DNA of 36,134 nucleotides from Deltaproteobacteria bacterium (GTDB taxonomy: Bacteria > Desulfobacterota > Desulfarculia > Desulfarculales > Desulfarculaceae): positions 1 through 36,134 of the forward strand of contig JAJZPI010000018.1 in NCBI GenBank assembly GCA_021811275.1, in the 5' to 3' direction. Positions 1-8,081 of the stretch are shown in pieces. Both the position numbers and the translations under genes were made by a program. Positions within the stretch are counted from its first letter, which is position 1, and the number at the start of each line of letters is the position of its first letter. Below the pieces are notes generated by a model, which was given only the letters and a program-made list of their open reading frames with translations, had not been told where the DNA came from and did no database searches.

Positions 1-1747
1 CGGGCGGCCGTGGCTGGTGATTGGCCAAAAGGTCCTGGAGTCTTAGCAGGCCGCGCTTGGCGATCTTGTCCGCGTCGGGCACCTGCAGGCCGCCGTAGGC
101 CTTGGACATGAGCTTGGCCGCGAACACCTTCTTCAGGCTGGGCAGATACTCGTCGATGGCGGTGATGACGACGTGATCGAGGGCCACCCCCGTCTTCTCG
201 ATGTTGTCGTAGAGGATGTCCTGGCAGACCGCCATCTTGGCCCCGCTGTCCAGGAGTTGGTGGCGCACCTCGCCGCTGGTGTAGACAGGGCTGACCGGGG
301 TGACCACCGCCCCGGCCCGGAGCGCGCCCAGATAGGCGATTACGTACTGCGGGCAGTTGAGCAAGAGCAGCGCCACCCGGTCGCCCTTGCCCACCCCCAG
401 GGAGGCCAAGGCGGTGGCGAAGCGGTCGACATATTCCTTGAGTTCCTTGTAGGTGATCTTCTTGCCATAGAAGATCAAGGCGTTCTTGCTGCCGAAGCGC
501 TCAACCGCCCTCTCGAACTGCTCGGGCACCGAGACCTGGGGGATTTCCAGGTATTCGGGCACTCCGGGCGGATAGAATCGCAGCCAAGGCTTGGAGAGGT
601 AGGTTTGCCTGGTCTGGACGGCCTCGGGCTCCTCGGCCAGCTCGGAGACCTCGGTTATCACGGGCTCGGCCTGGCGGGCGGCCTCCCCGCTCAGGGCCGC
701 GCCGCAGACCCGGCAGTGCTCGCGCCGGCGCAGGTTGCGCATCTTGCAGCGCGGGCATTCGGTCTCCAGGCGGTCGCGCACCCAGGGCACCAGGCCCTCG
801 GGCATGAACAGGAGGGTAAGCAGGACCAGACCCGCGAAGACGAACATGCGCATCTCGGGCAGCCCCGGGAAGCTTTCCTGCACTCCGCGCAGGACCTCCA
901 TCAGCGGGTTGAGCAGAAAGACGCCGGCCACCGGACCGTAGATGGAGACCATGCCGCCGAAGACCGACCAGATGATGACCTGGAAAGATAGCGACACCTC
1001 CAGGGTGGAGGGTCCGGCCAGGCGCATGAAGTGGGCGTAGAGACCGCCGGCGATGCCGGCGAAGAAGCCGCTCAGACAGAAGGCCAGCAGCTTGTAGCGG
1101 GTGGTGTTGATTCCCGCCGCCCGGGCGGCCAGCTCGTCCTCGCGCACCGCGTGCAGGATGATGCCGGTGTTGGAGTCGGTGATCTTCCACATCACCGCGC
1201 AGGAGACCAGCATCAGGCAGGTGATGAGATAGTAGTCGCCCACCCTGGATCCGGTCAGGCGCGTCAGCCCTGAGAGCCCCAGTTCGCCGCCGGTCAAGCC
1301 CGGGAAGGCGAAGACCAGACCCATGAGGATGATGGGGAAGGCCAGGGTGGTCAGCGCCAGATAGGAGCCCTTCAAGCGCAGGCAGGGAATCCCCACCACC
1401 AGGCCGGTGAGCACGCCGCCCACCGCCCCCAGGGGGATGGACAGGTATGGCGGCAGGCCCAGTTTCAGGTTCAGCAGGGCGGTGACATAGGCCGAGGCCC
1501 CGAAGAACAAGGCGTGGCCGAAGTTCATCTGCCCGGTGAAGCCCGAGAGCAGGTCCCAGCTGGCGGCCAGTATGGCGAAGATGGCGGTGAGGATCATCAC
1601 CCGTAGGATGTAGTAGTCCTGGGTGATGCCCGGCAGCGCCAGGAGCAGGGCCACGAAGGCCAGGACCGCCACCCGGCTGGGCAGCACCAGGACCTCGGTG
1701 CGCAGGATTTTGAAGCCTCTTCGAATGTAGGCGCCCACCAGACCCAT
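1..1747 (-). CDS. livM: LivM-type ABC permease fused to a FadD-like acyl-CoA ligase (partial)
   Basis: The frame is open without a stop from ATG 1747 to the left edge, so the C-terminus lies outside. Residues 1 to about 325 are a branched-chain amino acid type permease, with the family motif GFTGQMNFGHALFFGASAY and many hydrophobic helices. It ends in LLFMPEGLVPWV, where normal LivM proteins stop. A zinc ribbon follows (CPRC, ten residues, CRVC, about 329-346), then an acidic linker. From about residue 395 (KPWLRFYPPGVPEYLEIP) it is the N-terminal part of an AMP-forming fatty-acid CoA ligase (ITYKELKEYVDRFATALASL, RVALLLLNCPQYVIAYLGAL). I read every codon from about 780 down to 1, and the linker region shows no stop and no good internal start. 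A purine-rich AAAGGGA lies upstream of the start. Liv permeases move solutes across the inner membrane with LivH and LivFG. The fusion suggests the imported acid is activated to its CoA ester at the membrane (inference). The AMP-binding P-loop motifs would be beyond the edge. Confidence 0.85.
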   Translation of the reverse strand, partial: MGLVGAYIRRGFKILRTEVLVLPSRVAVLAFVALLLALPGITQDYYILRVMILTAIFAILAASWDLLSGFTGQMNFGHALFFGASAYVTALLNLKLGLPPYLSIPLGAVGGVLTGLVVGIPCLRLKGSYLALTTLAFPIILMGLVFAFPGLTGGELGLSGLTRLTGSRVGDYYLITCLMLVSCAVMWKITDSNTGIILHAVREDELAARAAGINTTRYKLLAFCLSGFFAGIAGGLYAHFMRLAGPSTLEVSLSFQVIIWSVFGGMVSIYGPVAGVFLLNPLMEVLRGVQESFPGLPEMRMFVFAGLVLLTLLFMPEGLVPWVRDRLETECPRCKMRNLRRREHCRVCGAALSGEAARQAEPVITEVSELAEEPEAVQTRQTYLSKPWLRFYPPGVPEYLEIPQVSVPEQFERAVERFGSKNALIFYGKKITYKELKEYVDRFATALASLGVGKGDRVALLLLNCPQYVIAYLGALRAGAVVTPVSPVYTSGEVRHQLLDSGAKMAVCQDILYDNIEKTGVALDHVVITAIDEYLPSLKKVFAAKLMSKAYGGLQVPDADKIAKRGLLRLQDLLANHQPRPP

Positions 1748-1852
1748 GTCAGTATGCCGTCCCTTTTGTGTTTGACGTGAACTGGCCCATCCCGGCCGGG
1801 ATGGCGGCCTGGGCCGGACGGAAGCCGCTCCCCCGCCTGACGGAACGGTCCA

Positions 1853-2722
1853 TCAGCGCTCCTCTTCGAAGGAGACCCCGAACAAGCCCTCGGGCCGGAT
1901 CAGGAGCACCAGGATCATGATCGAAAGCGCCACCGAGTCCTTGAGGAAGGAGCCCATGGGCAGCAGGAAGACCACCAGGGACTCGGCGAAGCCCAGCAGG
2001 TAGGCCCCGATGAAGCTGCCTTCGATGCTGCCAAGGCCCCCCAGCACCACGATGGCCAGCATCATGATCAGGGGGTGCATCCACATGGTGGGCTCCACCG
2101 TGATCAGGGGCACCACGATGGCCCCGGTCATGGCGGCCAGGCCCACGGACACCGCCACGGTGGCCATGGCCACGCGATTGACGTCCATGCCCATGAGGTT
2201 GGCGACCTCGCGGTCCTGGGCCGTGGAGCGCAGGGCCAGGCCCAACCGGGTGCCGGTCAGGAACTGGCGCACGCCCAGCAGCATCACCAGGGCCAGGCCC
2301 AGGGCCAGCAGGTGCTGGTAGGTGACCTTCACCCCCATCACCTCCAGGTAGCCGTCTATCAGGGGCGGCACGCCCAGGTAGTGGCCGCCGAAGGACATCA
2401 GGAAGACCTCCTGGAGCATCATGGCCACCGCGATGGTGGCGATGAGCACTGCGGCCTCGTGCTCCTGGATGGGCTGGATGAATAGCCGGTAGACCACCAG
2501 GCCCAGGAGCACCGTGAGCGCCACGGCTCCGGCCATAGCCAGGATGAGCGGCAGCCCCAGGATCTTGCTGCCCATGTAGATCAGATAGGCCGCAGTCATG
2601 AACAGGGCGGTGTGCGCTATGTTGATGATGCGCGCCACCCCCAGCACCAGCGAAAAGCCGATGGCCAGCAGGGCGTAGACGCTGCCCTTGATAAGACCGT
2701 CGATTACGATGTCCAGCAGCAT
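1853..2722 (-). CDS. livH: LivH-type ABC transporter permease
   Basis: A 289-residue integral membrane protein of the branched-chain amino acid/urea/aromatic acid permease family, of typical length. It starts MLLDIVIDGLIKGSVYALLA and has the hallmark stretch GVARIINIAHTALFM (family pattern G.....NFAHG) and a C-terminal IRPEGLFG. GAGGA about seven bases before the ATG serves as ribosome binding site. It lies between the binding protein upstream (130 bp gap containing hairpins) and the LivM fusion 105 bp downstream on the same strand, so it should form the transmembrane channel with LivM. The LivG and LivF ATPases are not in the window and presumably lie beyond the left edge. The substrate cannot be read from the sequence. 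The beta-oxidation context argues for a carboxylic acid rather than leucine (inference). Confidence 0.93.
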   Translation of the reverse strand: MLLDIVIDGLIKGSVYALLAIGFSLVLGVARIINIAHTALFMTAAYLIYMGSKILGLPLILAMAGAVALTVLLGLVVYRLFIQPIQEHEAAVLIATIAVAMMLQEVFLMSFGGHYLGVPPLIDGYLEVMGVKVTYQHLLALGLALVMLLGVRQFLTGTRLGLALRSTAQDREVANLMGMDVNRVAMATVAVSVGLAAMTGAIVVPLITVEPTMWMHPLIMMLAIVVLGGLGSIEGSFIGAYLLGFAESLVVFLLPMGSFLKDSVALSIMILVLLIRPEGLFGVSFEEER

Positions 2723-2789
2723 GGCCGTCCTCGCCCGCTCCCCTTCGAATTAGCTCCGGGGGGTGGCGGACCCACTTGACATGATCACG

Positions 2790-2836
2790 CGCGCCGTGAA
2801 GGCGCGGGCCGTGGTCCGCTGGGCGGACCACGGCCC
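2790..2836 (-). promoter_or_regulatory. Two stacked stem-loops between the binding protein and livH
   Basis: A perfect 14-bp stem pairs 2806-2819 with 2823-2836 across a TGG loop. Immediately beside it is a 6-bp stem (2790-2795 with 2801-2806, loop GTGAA). On the minus transcript the structure lies 16 bases after the binding-protein stop codon and about 70 bases before livH. No U-run follows it, so it is not a classical intrinsic terminator. Such structures after the binding-protein gene often protect the upstream mRNA from 3' exonucleases, giving more binding protein than permease. That role is inference. Confidence 0.6.
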
Positions 2837-2852
2837 CCTTCTCATTGGCTGG

Positions 2853-4130
2853 CTACTTCTTCCAGTGCTCCGCCACCCAGGGGGGCAGCTTGTAGGGCTT
2901 GGAGCCCTCGTAGGTCACGCCCTCCCAGTTGAAGGGCCAGACGCACTCGATCTTGCCGTCCTGCCACTGAGTGCCCACGGCGGTGACGAACTTGGGCCCC
3001 CAGGTGATGTCGTGAGACTTGTCGAAAACCTCGCGCCCGGCAGCGCCCAGGGCGTCGGTCTTCTCCATCTCCGCCACCACCTTGTCGGACTTGATGGTGC
3101 CGGCCCGTTCGATCGCGTCCTTCAACAGGTAGAGGGCGTCATAGGTCCCCGCGGTGTAGTTGGGGGCCTCCTTGAACTCCTTTATGTACTTGTCGTAGAA
3201 GGGGATGGTTTTGTCGGTGATCTTAACCCGGCCGTAGGTGTTGACGGTCAGGGTGTACTCGCCCTTGCCCCCGGTGGCGGCCCAGAAGCCCGACTTCTGG
3301 GCCTCGACATTGATGCCCACCGCCGCCGCCGGGACCTTGAGTTCGCCCCACTGCTTGGCGAAGGTAAGCCCCACCGAGGAGGAGAAGGTGGTGAATACGA
3401 TGTGGGCGCCGGCGCGCTGAATGGCGGCCAGCTCGGCGGTGCAGTCCTTGGCCACCGGCGAGGGCCGCCAGGTGCCCACCACCTCCATGCCCATCTGCTC
3501 GGGCAGCATCTTCTCGGCTGCGGCCACGATGGGGTCGGCCCAGGCGGCCTTCTCGGCGATGATGGCGACCTTGAGCTTCTCCAGGCCCAGGGTCTTCTTC
3601 ATGATGGCCCCCACGGTGCCCAGCAGGATGAAGTCGACCTTGCCCAGGTAGGTGGAGTTGATGGGAGTGAGCCGGAACCAGTACTTGTAGCGGTCATAGT
3701 CCTTGGTGACCCGGGTGCAAAGCTCGGGGTGGGCCGCGCCGCAGCCGATGAAGATCTTCTTGGCGTCCATGGCGATGTCCTGCATGACCAGGACCGCCTC
3801 GGTGCGGAAACCGCCCACCATGAAGTCGACCTTGTGGCGGCTGACGGCCATCTCGGTGGCGTTGGTGGCGTCGGGGATGCTCAGGAACTCGTTGGTATCC
3901 ACCTTAACCAGCTCGAGGGGACGCTTTTCCTTGCCCACGGTGATGCCGCCGGCGGAGTTGATCTCCTCGGCGGCCATGGTGGCGCCGTTCCAGTGGCCCT
4001 CGCCCTGGGTGAAGGCCATGGGACCCAGCACCCCGATCTTGATGGGATCGGCCGCCTGGGCGGATTGGCCTAGACCCAGGCCCAGCCATAGCCCCAAAAG
4101 AACCACTCCTGCCAAACCTGACTTTTTCAT
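2853..4130 (-). CDS. Periplasmic ligand-binding protein of a Liv-type ABC transporter
   Basis: A 425-residue receptor-family ligand-binding protein (Peripla_BP_6 type). ATG 4130 is chosen because AAGGAGGGG stands just before it and it opens a clear signal peptide: MKKSGLAGVVLL, a hydrophobic core, then cleavage probably after AQA before ADPIKIG. The mature N-terminus KIGVLGPMAFTQGEG is the usual first strand and first ligand loop. EEINSAGGITV is the conserved second element of this family. The open frame extends upstream to 4193, but that part lacks signal-peptide character. It is the first gene of the operon with livH and the LivM-ligase fusion and should deliver the substrate to them. The specificity is unknown. 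Related proteins in anaerobes bind amino acids, aromatic acids or short acids. Confidence 0.92.
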   Translation of the reverse strand: MKKSGLAGVVLLGLWLGLGLGQSAQAADPIKIGVLGPMAFTQGEGHWNGATMAAEEINSAGGITVGKEKRPLELVKVDTNEFLSIPDATNATEMAVSRHKVDFMVGGFRTEAVLVMQDIAMDAKKIFIGCGAAHPELCTRVTKDYDRYKYWFRLTPINSTYLGKVDFILLGTVGAIMKKTLGLEKLKVAIIAEKAAWADPIVAAAEKMLPEQMGMEVVGTWRPSPVAKDCTAELAAIQRAGAHIVFTTFSSSVGLTFAKQWGELKVPAAAVGINVEAQKSGFWAATGGKGEYTLTVNTYGRVKITDKTIPFYDKYIKEFKEAPNYTAGTYDALYLLKDAIERAGTIKSDKVVAEMEKTDALGAAGREVFDKSHDITWGPKFVTAVGTQWQDGKIECVWPFNWEGVTYEGSKPYKLPPWVAEHWKK

Positions 4131-4387
4131 CACCGGCCCCTCCTTGTGACTGTTGACCAGCTTCCCCCCGCCCGCGATCAGATTAACCGGCAAGCCGCGC
4201 GGGCTCTTTCCCTCTGCGCGGGAGAGCGCGGCTGGCGGCGAAAGGCCCGGCCGGAACCGCCCCTAATGCGGTTTTCGTCCAGGGCCGGCTTGCCGCCGCG
4301 CATCCCGCAGGCCTTTCCCCTCTCCGGACCGCCCATGCCGAATAGAATCCGACTCTGGGCGAAACGGGTGGCGAATATTTGCCATTA

Positions 4388-4406
4388 CGTTTAGCCGTGA
4401 TAAACG
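4388..4406. promoter_or_regulatory. Inverted repeat, candidate operator in the binding-protein leader
   Basis: CGTTTA, seven bases, TAAACG is a perfect 6-bp inverted repeat. It lies just downstream of the predicted start of the minus-strand transport operon promoter (4422-4450), where a bound repressor would block transcription. It is in the only AT-rich stretch on this side of the intergenic region. The divergently encoded MerR-type protein is the natural candidate to bind it (inference). Confidence 0.4.
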
Positions 4407-4421
4407 CTGTAAGCATAAAAT

Positions 4422-4450
4422 ACAATACTAACATCAACATAGAATGTCAA
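4422..4450 (-). promoter_or_regulatory. Sigma-70 type promoter of the transport operon
   Basis: Read on the minus strand, there is a perfect TTGACA at 4450-4445, a 17-base spacer and TATTGT at 4427-4422 (4 of 6 to TATAAT). Transcription would start near 4415, leaving a leader of about 285 bases before the binding-protein ATG. A second inverted repeat, TAGAAT and ATTCTA with 12 bases between (4440-4463), overlaps the -35 box, another possible regulator site. Confidence 0.6.
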
Positions 4451-4763
4451 CATCCATATTCTACTTGTTAATATTTTAGCAAGCAGGAGACTCCCGGCGC
4501 CTCTCTTGGGGCCCGGCGGGCGCAGGAGGCGGGAATCAGGGACTATTACGTCCGGGCACCCGGCGCGCCAAGGGCCCGGCCAAGCCCCCGGGCCGGTTAA
4601 CGGCCACAAATAACTTTTGTGCAAAGCGGCCAGAGAGGCCGCAAACGGGAGTCAGGAGGGGATGGTCAGGGATCAGAACGGGCGGGCGAACAGGGGCCGG
4701 CCGCCTGCCGGGGCTGGAGCAAGTACGAATAACATTTTTCAACGCTATACATGTAACATTTCT

Positions 4764-4780
4764 ATTATACGGTTTATAAT
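4764..4780. promoter_or_regulatory. AT-rich dyad containing a probable -10 box for the MerR-type gene
   Basis: ATTATA, five bases, TATAAT is a perfect inverted repeat, and its right arm (4775-4780) is a consensus -10 box on the plus strand. No good -35 box lies 16-18 bases upstream, as is common for activator-dependent or MerR-type promoters. It sits in an isolated AT-rich block (4730-4805) about 165 bases before the regulator gene. The rest of the 4131-4942 intergenic region is GC-rich, with a smaller dyad CACAAA/TTTGTG (4605-4621) and no convincing gene. Confidence 0.4.
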
Positions 4781-4880
4781 CTTTACATAATATGGTAACA
4801 AAATAGATCGGGAACCGTTGGCGCCACGCCCTCCGCCCTGGCAGGAGCGAGGGCCCGGCCTCACCCGCAACCGAGTCCGC

Positions 4881-4903
4881 CGGGGCTGGCGGCGCCAGCC
4901 CCG
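4881..4903 (+). promoter_or_regulatory. GC-rich stem-loop in the leader of the MerR-type gene
   Basis: A perfect 10-bp stem, CGGGGCTGGC pairing with GCCAGCCCCG across a 3-base loop, ends 39 bases before the ATG at 4943. A run of C then G (about 4907-4919) follows directly. There is no U-run, so it is not an ordinary terminator. It could limit translation of the regulator, whose ribosome binding site (GAGAG) is weak. Confidence 0.35.
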
Positions 4904-4942
4904 ACACCCCCCACGGGGGCCCCAGCCGCGCGAGAGCGATAA

Positions 4943-5668
4943 ATGAAGATAGGCGAACTGGCCAAAAGGACCGAGGTCCCCAAGCAGACGATCCATTATT
5001 ATATCAGGAGCGGCCTTTTGCCCAAGCCCCGCAAGCTGGGCAGCAATTCCGCCGAGTACGACGAGAGCTACGTTGATCGCATCCGCCTGATCAAGGAGTT
5101 GCAGAACGACTTCTTCTTTCCCCTGCCCACCATCAAAAAAATCCTCTGGGAGCACCGTAGCGCCAGCAAGCAAGCCATGCTCAAACTGCGGAGCGAATTC
5201 TTCCGGCCCGTCGAGCACTATCTGGGCACGGGAGTGGAGGGCGACGATGCCTTCATCGCCGCCACCGGCCTGGCCCGTCGCTGGATACCACGGCTCAAGG
5301 AATGGGGCATGTTGAGCCAGGAGAGCAGGAGCGGAGTGAACGTCTACTCCCAGGATGACGTCGCCATCGCCAAGGTCATGGTCAGCATGGCCAAGATGGG
5401 CATCAACCGCCGGCTGAACTTCCAGCCCGAGGTGACAATGCCCATGCTGTCCACCCTTTTCCGGGATATCGCCAAGACCCTGATCGAGGACTTCCATCGT
5501 GCCACGGTGAACATGAAGCAGCCCGAACGCGACGACCTGGCCACCCGCGGCCACGAGATCATGGGCGTGCTCTTCTACCACCTCTACCGCAAGTTCGCCC
5601 ACGAATACCTCCAGCGCCAGCGCCAGGAAAAGGCCCAGGACGAGGGCAAGGACCCCGCCGCCGGCTGA
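4943..5668 (+). CDS. MerR-family transcriptional regulator
   Basis: A 241-residue protein starting MKIGELAKRTEVPKQTIHYY, the classic MerR winged helix-turn-helix, followed by IRSGLLPKPRK and the dimer-helix region to about residue 75. A second stretch at about 110-160 (ARRWIPRLKEWGML, then VNVYSQDDVAIAKVMVSMAK) resembles another MerR-like wing (ETIRYYEKIGLL ... YRVYSEEDVARL), so the effector half may hold a divergent second HTH. The C-terminal 80 residues are helical with an Arg/Gln/Lys-rich end. No metal-binding cysteine pattern is seen, so a metal sensor is unlikely. It is divergent from the transport operon and upstream of the beta-oxidation operon, which makes it the likely regulator of both, possibly sensing an acyl-CoA (inference). 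Confidence 0.85.
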   Translation: MKIGELAKRTEVPKQTIHYYIRSGLLPKPRKLGSNSAEYDESYVDRIRLIKELQNDFFFPLPTIKKILWEHRSASKQAMLKLRSEFFRPVEHYLGTGVEGDDAFIAATGLARRWIPRLKEWGMLSQESRSGVNVYSQDDVAIAKVMVSMAKMGINRRLNFQPEVTMPMLSTLFRDIAKTLIEDFHRATVNMKQPERDDLATRGHEIMGVLFYHLYRKFAHEYLQRQRQEKAQDEGKDPAAG

Positions 5669-5737
5669 TCCTCGCCAGGGTCCGCCGCCCCGCCGCGTCC
5701 GACTCATCCCGGCTCGCAACCAGCCTGGCCCGCCCAG

Positions 5738-5760
5738 GGCCGGCCAAAGGCCGGCCTTTT
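5738..5760 (+). terminator. Intrinsic terminator after the MerR-type gene
   Basis: GGCCGGCC, loop AAA, GGCCGGCC, then TTTT. It lies 70 bases after the regulator stop codon and before the next promoter, so the beta-oxidation genes are transcribed separately. Confidence 0.85.
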
Positions 5761-5794
5761 CGCACATTAGGTCTTTACTTCCGGGGTTCGTTTG

Positions 5795-5848
5795 TATAAT
5801 CTTTGGTTTGAGATGAAAGCGCTGAGTAACGCAATACGTTATTTAGCG
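5795..5848 (+). promoter_or_regulatory. Promoter and operator of the beta-oxidation operon
   Basis: A consensus -10 box TATAAT is at 5795-5800, with only a poor -35 (TTTACT at 5774). About 20 bases downstream is the inverted repeat 5820-5848. Its arms CGCTGAGTAACG and CGTTATTTAGCG match at 10 of 12 positions around the spacer CAATA, with a perfect TAACG/CGTTA core. The site covers the expected transcription start and early transcribed region, a position typical of repression. The MerR-type protein encoded just upstream is the candidate ligand (inference). Confidence 0.55.
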
Positions 5849-5948
5849 ATTGTTTTCAGCTCCCTAGGGCCTTTTGTCCCCTAATCGGGCCCGGCCCCGC
5901 GCCAGGCGCGCCGCCGGACGGCTCCCTCCACTCCAGAGCGAGAGAGAC

Positions 5949-8081
5949 ATGAAAACCGACTACAAGTGCGTGAAGGTCGAACTGAGCCAGGGCGTGGCCC
6001 TGCTGGGCATGGACAACCCGCCGGTCAACCAGATGTCCGAGCACTTCGTCCAGGAGCTGCGCGAGTCCACCCTGGAGGCCCTGGCCGACCCGGAGGTCAA
6101 GGCCGTCATCCTCACTGGCACCGGCAAGAACTTCGTGGCCGGAGCGGACGTGACCCAGCTCCTGACGGTCAAGGACAGGGAAGCCTTTGTGGCCAAGCTC
6201 ATGGGCGTGCACGAGTGGCTAAACGCCCTGGAGCAGGGTCCCAAGCCGGTCATCGCGGCCATAAACGGCAACTGCCTGGGCGGCGGCCTGGAAATCGCCA
6301 TGGCCTGCCATTACCGCATCGCGGTACAGGGGGTGAACCTGGGCCTGCCCGAAGTCAAGCTGGGCCTGTTGCCCGGCAGCGCCGGCACCCAGCGCCTGCC
6401 TCGACTCATTGGCCTGCCGGGCGCCCTGGATCTCATGACCACGGGCAAGTTCGTCAAGGCCGACAAGGCCTGCTCCCTGGGTTTCGTTGATCTGGTGGCG
6501 CCGGCCGAGGGTCTGCTGGAGGCCGCCCGCGAGGCCGCGGCCAAGTTCCTGAACCGCCAGCTGAACTGGAAGACCCGCCTGTCCAGCCGCCGCTTCGACC
6601 GCTTGCCCAGCCACAGCGAGAAGCAGAGCCTCATCGCCTTCGTCAAAAGCCAGCTGGCCGCCAAGGCCAAGGGCTACCCCGCTCCCTTGAAGATCGTCGA
6701 GGCGGTGGAAAAGGGCCTCACCATGGACTTCCAGGCCGACATCGCTCGCGAGGCCCAACTCTTCGGCGACCTCCTGGTCTCCGACGAGGCCAAGAACCTC
6801 ATCGCCACCTTCCTGAACGAACGCGCAGCCGGCCGCCTGCCTCGCATCAAGGGCCTGACCCCGGCCAAACCCAAAAAGGTGGCCATGCTGGGCGGCGGGG
6901 TCATGGGCTCCGGCATCGTGCACCTCTTGCTGGCCGGCGGCTTCGAAGCCGTGCTCTGGGAGATCAACGAGGCGGCGGCGGCAAAGGCTCTGGCCGCCAT
7001 CAAGAAGACCTTCGCCTACCAGATCAAGACCAAGAAGACCACGCCCGAGAAGCTCGAGGCCCTGCTGGCGGCCAAGCTGACCACCACCACCAGGCTGGAG
7101 GACCTGGCCGGCGTTGACCTGGTGATCGAGGCGGTGCTGGAGGACATGAAGGTCAAACAGGAGGTCTGGAAAAAGCTGGAGGCCATCTGCCGGCCCGAGG
7201 TGATCTTCGGCACCAACACCTCGGCCCTGCCCATCACCGAGATGGCCACGGTGCTCAAAGACCCCGGCCGCATGATCGGCCTGCACTTCTTCAACCCCGC
7301 CGAGCGCATGCCCCTCTTGGAGATCATCTGCGCCGAAAAGACCAGCGACCAGACCCTGGCCACCAGCGTGGACTTCGGCCGGGCCATCAAGAAGGTCCCG
7401 GTGGTGGTGGGCGACGGGCCGGGCTTCTACGTCTCCCGCCAGCTGGGCGGCCTCATGGGCGGCTCGGTCTTCCTGCTGGCCGACGGCGTCAGCGGCCCGG
7501 AGATCGAGAAGGCCATGATGGACTTCGGCCTGCCCATGGGCCCGGCCACCCTGGCCGACCTGACCGGCATCGACATCAACTACCACGTGGGCAACACCTT
7601 CGCCCGCCGCCTGGGCGGCCGCTACCAGGTGCACCCCCTGACCGAGGCCATCTACCAGCTGGGCGACTACGGCCGCAAGACCGGCCGGGGCTACTTCGAC
7701 TACGGCGGGCCGAAACCCGTGCCCAACCCCCGGGTGGCCGAGGTGGTGGCCGGCTATCTGAAAGACCACGGCGTGGCCCCCCGCCAGGCCGTTCCGGGCG
7801 AGGTGGTGGAGCTGATGCTGGCCAACGCCATCAACGAGGCGGCGCTGATGATGGAGCAGGGCATCTGCGACCGGCCGGCGGACATGGACCTGGCCATGGT
7901 CATGGGCACCGGCTTCCCCCCCTACCGCGGCGGTATCCTGCGCCACGCCGACAAGTGGGGCCTCAAAAACGTCCACGCCAAGCTCGTGGAGCTGGAGAAC
8001 AAGTACGGCCCGCGCTTCGCCCCGGCCGGTCTCATCAAGGACATGGCGGAACAAGGGCGGACCTTCTACCAGGACCGCTAA
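5949..8081 (+). CDS. fadJ: Fused enoyl-CoA hydratase / 3-hydroxyacyl-CoA dehydrogenase
   Basis: A 710-residue bifunctional beta-oxidation enzyme of the FadB/FadJ type, of normal length. ATG 5949 is preferred over the open extension to 5874 because the homologous domain begins at once (VKVELSQGVALLGMDNPPVN). Residues 1-190 are the hydratase: oxyanion-hole region NFVAGADVTQL and the two catalytic glutamates at about 115 (GGGLEIAMAC) and 135 (LPEVKLGLLPG). From about 308 it is the NAD-dependent dehydrogenase: KKVAMLGGGVMGSG (dinucleotide fold, glycines near 315) and GLHFFNPAERMPLLEII with catalytic His 446. The C-terminal domain has GRKTGRGYFDY. It converts enoyl-CoA to 3-ketoacyl-CoA and makes NADH. 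The thiolase follows after 68 bp. FadB versus FadJ cannot be decided from sequence alone. Confidence 0.95.
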   Translation: MKTDYKCVKVELSQGVALLGMDNPPVNQMSEHFVQELRESTLEALADPEVKAVILTGTGKNFVAGADVTQLLTVKDREAFVAKLMGVHEWLNALEQGPKPVIAAINGNCLGGGLEIAMACHYRIAVQGVNLGLPEVKLGLLPGSAGTQRLPRLIGLPGALDLMTTGKFVKADKACSLGFVDLVAPAEGLLEAAREAAAKFLNRQLNWKTRLSSRRFDRLPSHSEKQSLIAFVKSQLAAKAKGYPAPLKIVEAVEKGLTMDFQADIAREAQLFGDLLVSDEAKNLIATFLNERAAGRLPRIKGLTPAKPKKVAMLGGGVMGSGIVHLLLAGGFEAVLWEINEAAAAKALAAIKKTFAYQIKTKKTTPEKLEALLAAKLTTTTRLEDLAGVDLVIEAVLEDMKVKQEVWKKLEAICRPEVIFGTNTSALPITEMATVLKDPGRMIGLHFFNPAERMPLLEIICAEKTSDQTLATSVDFGRAIKKVPVVVGDGPGFYVSRQLGGLMGGSVFLLADGVSGPEIEKAMMDFGLPMGPATLADLTGIDINYHVGNTFARRLGGRYQVHPLTEAIYQLGDYGRKTGRGYFDYGGPKPVPNPRVAEVVAGYLKDHGVAPRQAVPGEVVELMLANAINEAALMMEQGICDRPADMDLAMVMGTGFPPYRGGILRHADKWGLKNVHAKLVELENKYGPRFAPAGLIKDMAEQGRTFYQDR

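Noticed and set aside
2806-2836. Stem-loop read as an intrinsic terminator
   Set aside because: No U-run follows on either strand, and the downstream livH has no evident promoter of its own.
2763-4073. 436-codon open frame on the plus strand
   Set aside because: It mirrors the binding-protein gene, which has a signal peptide, ribosome binding site and family motifs.
1853-4130. Leucine/isoleucine/valine specificity for the transporter
   Set aside because: Family membership alone does not give the ligand, and the ligase fusion and beta-oxidation context point elsewhere.
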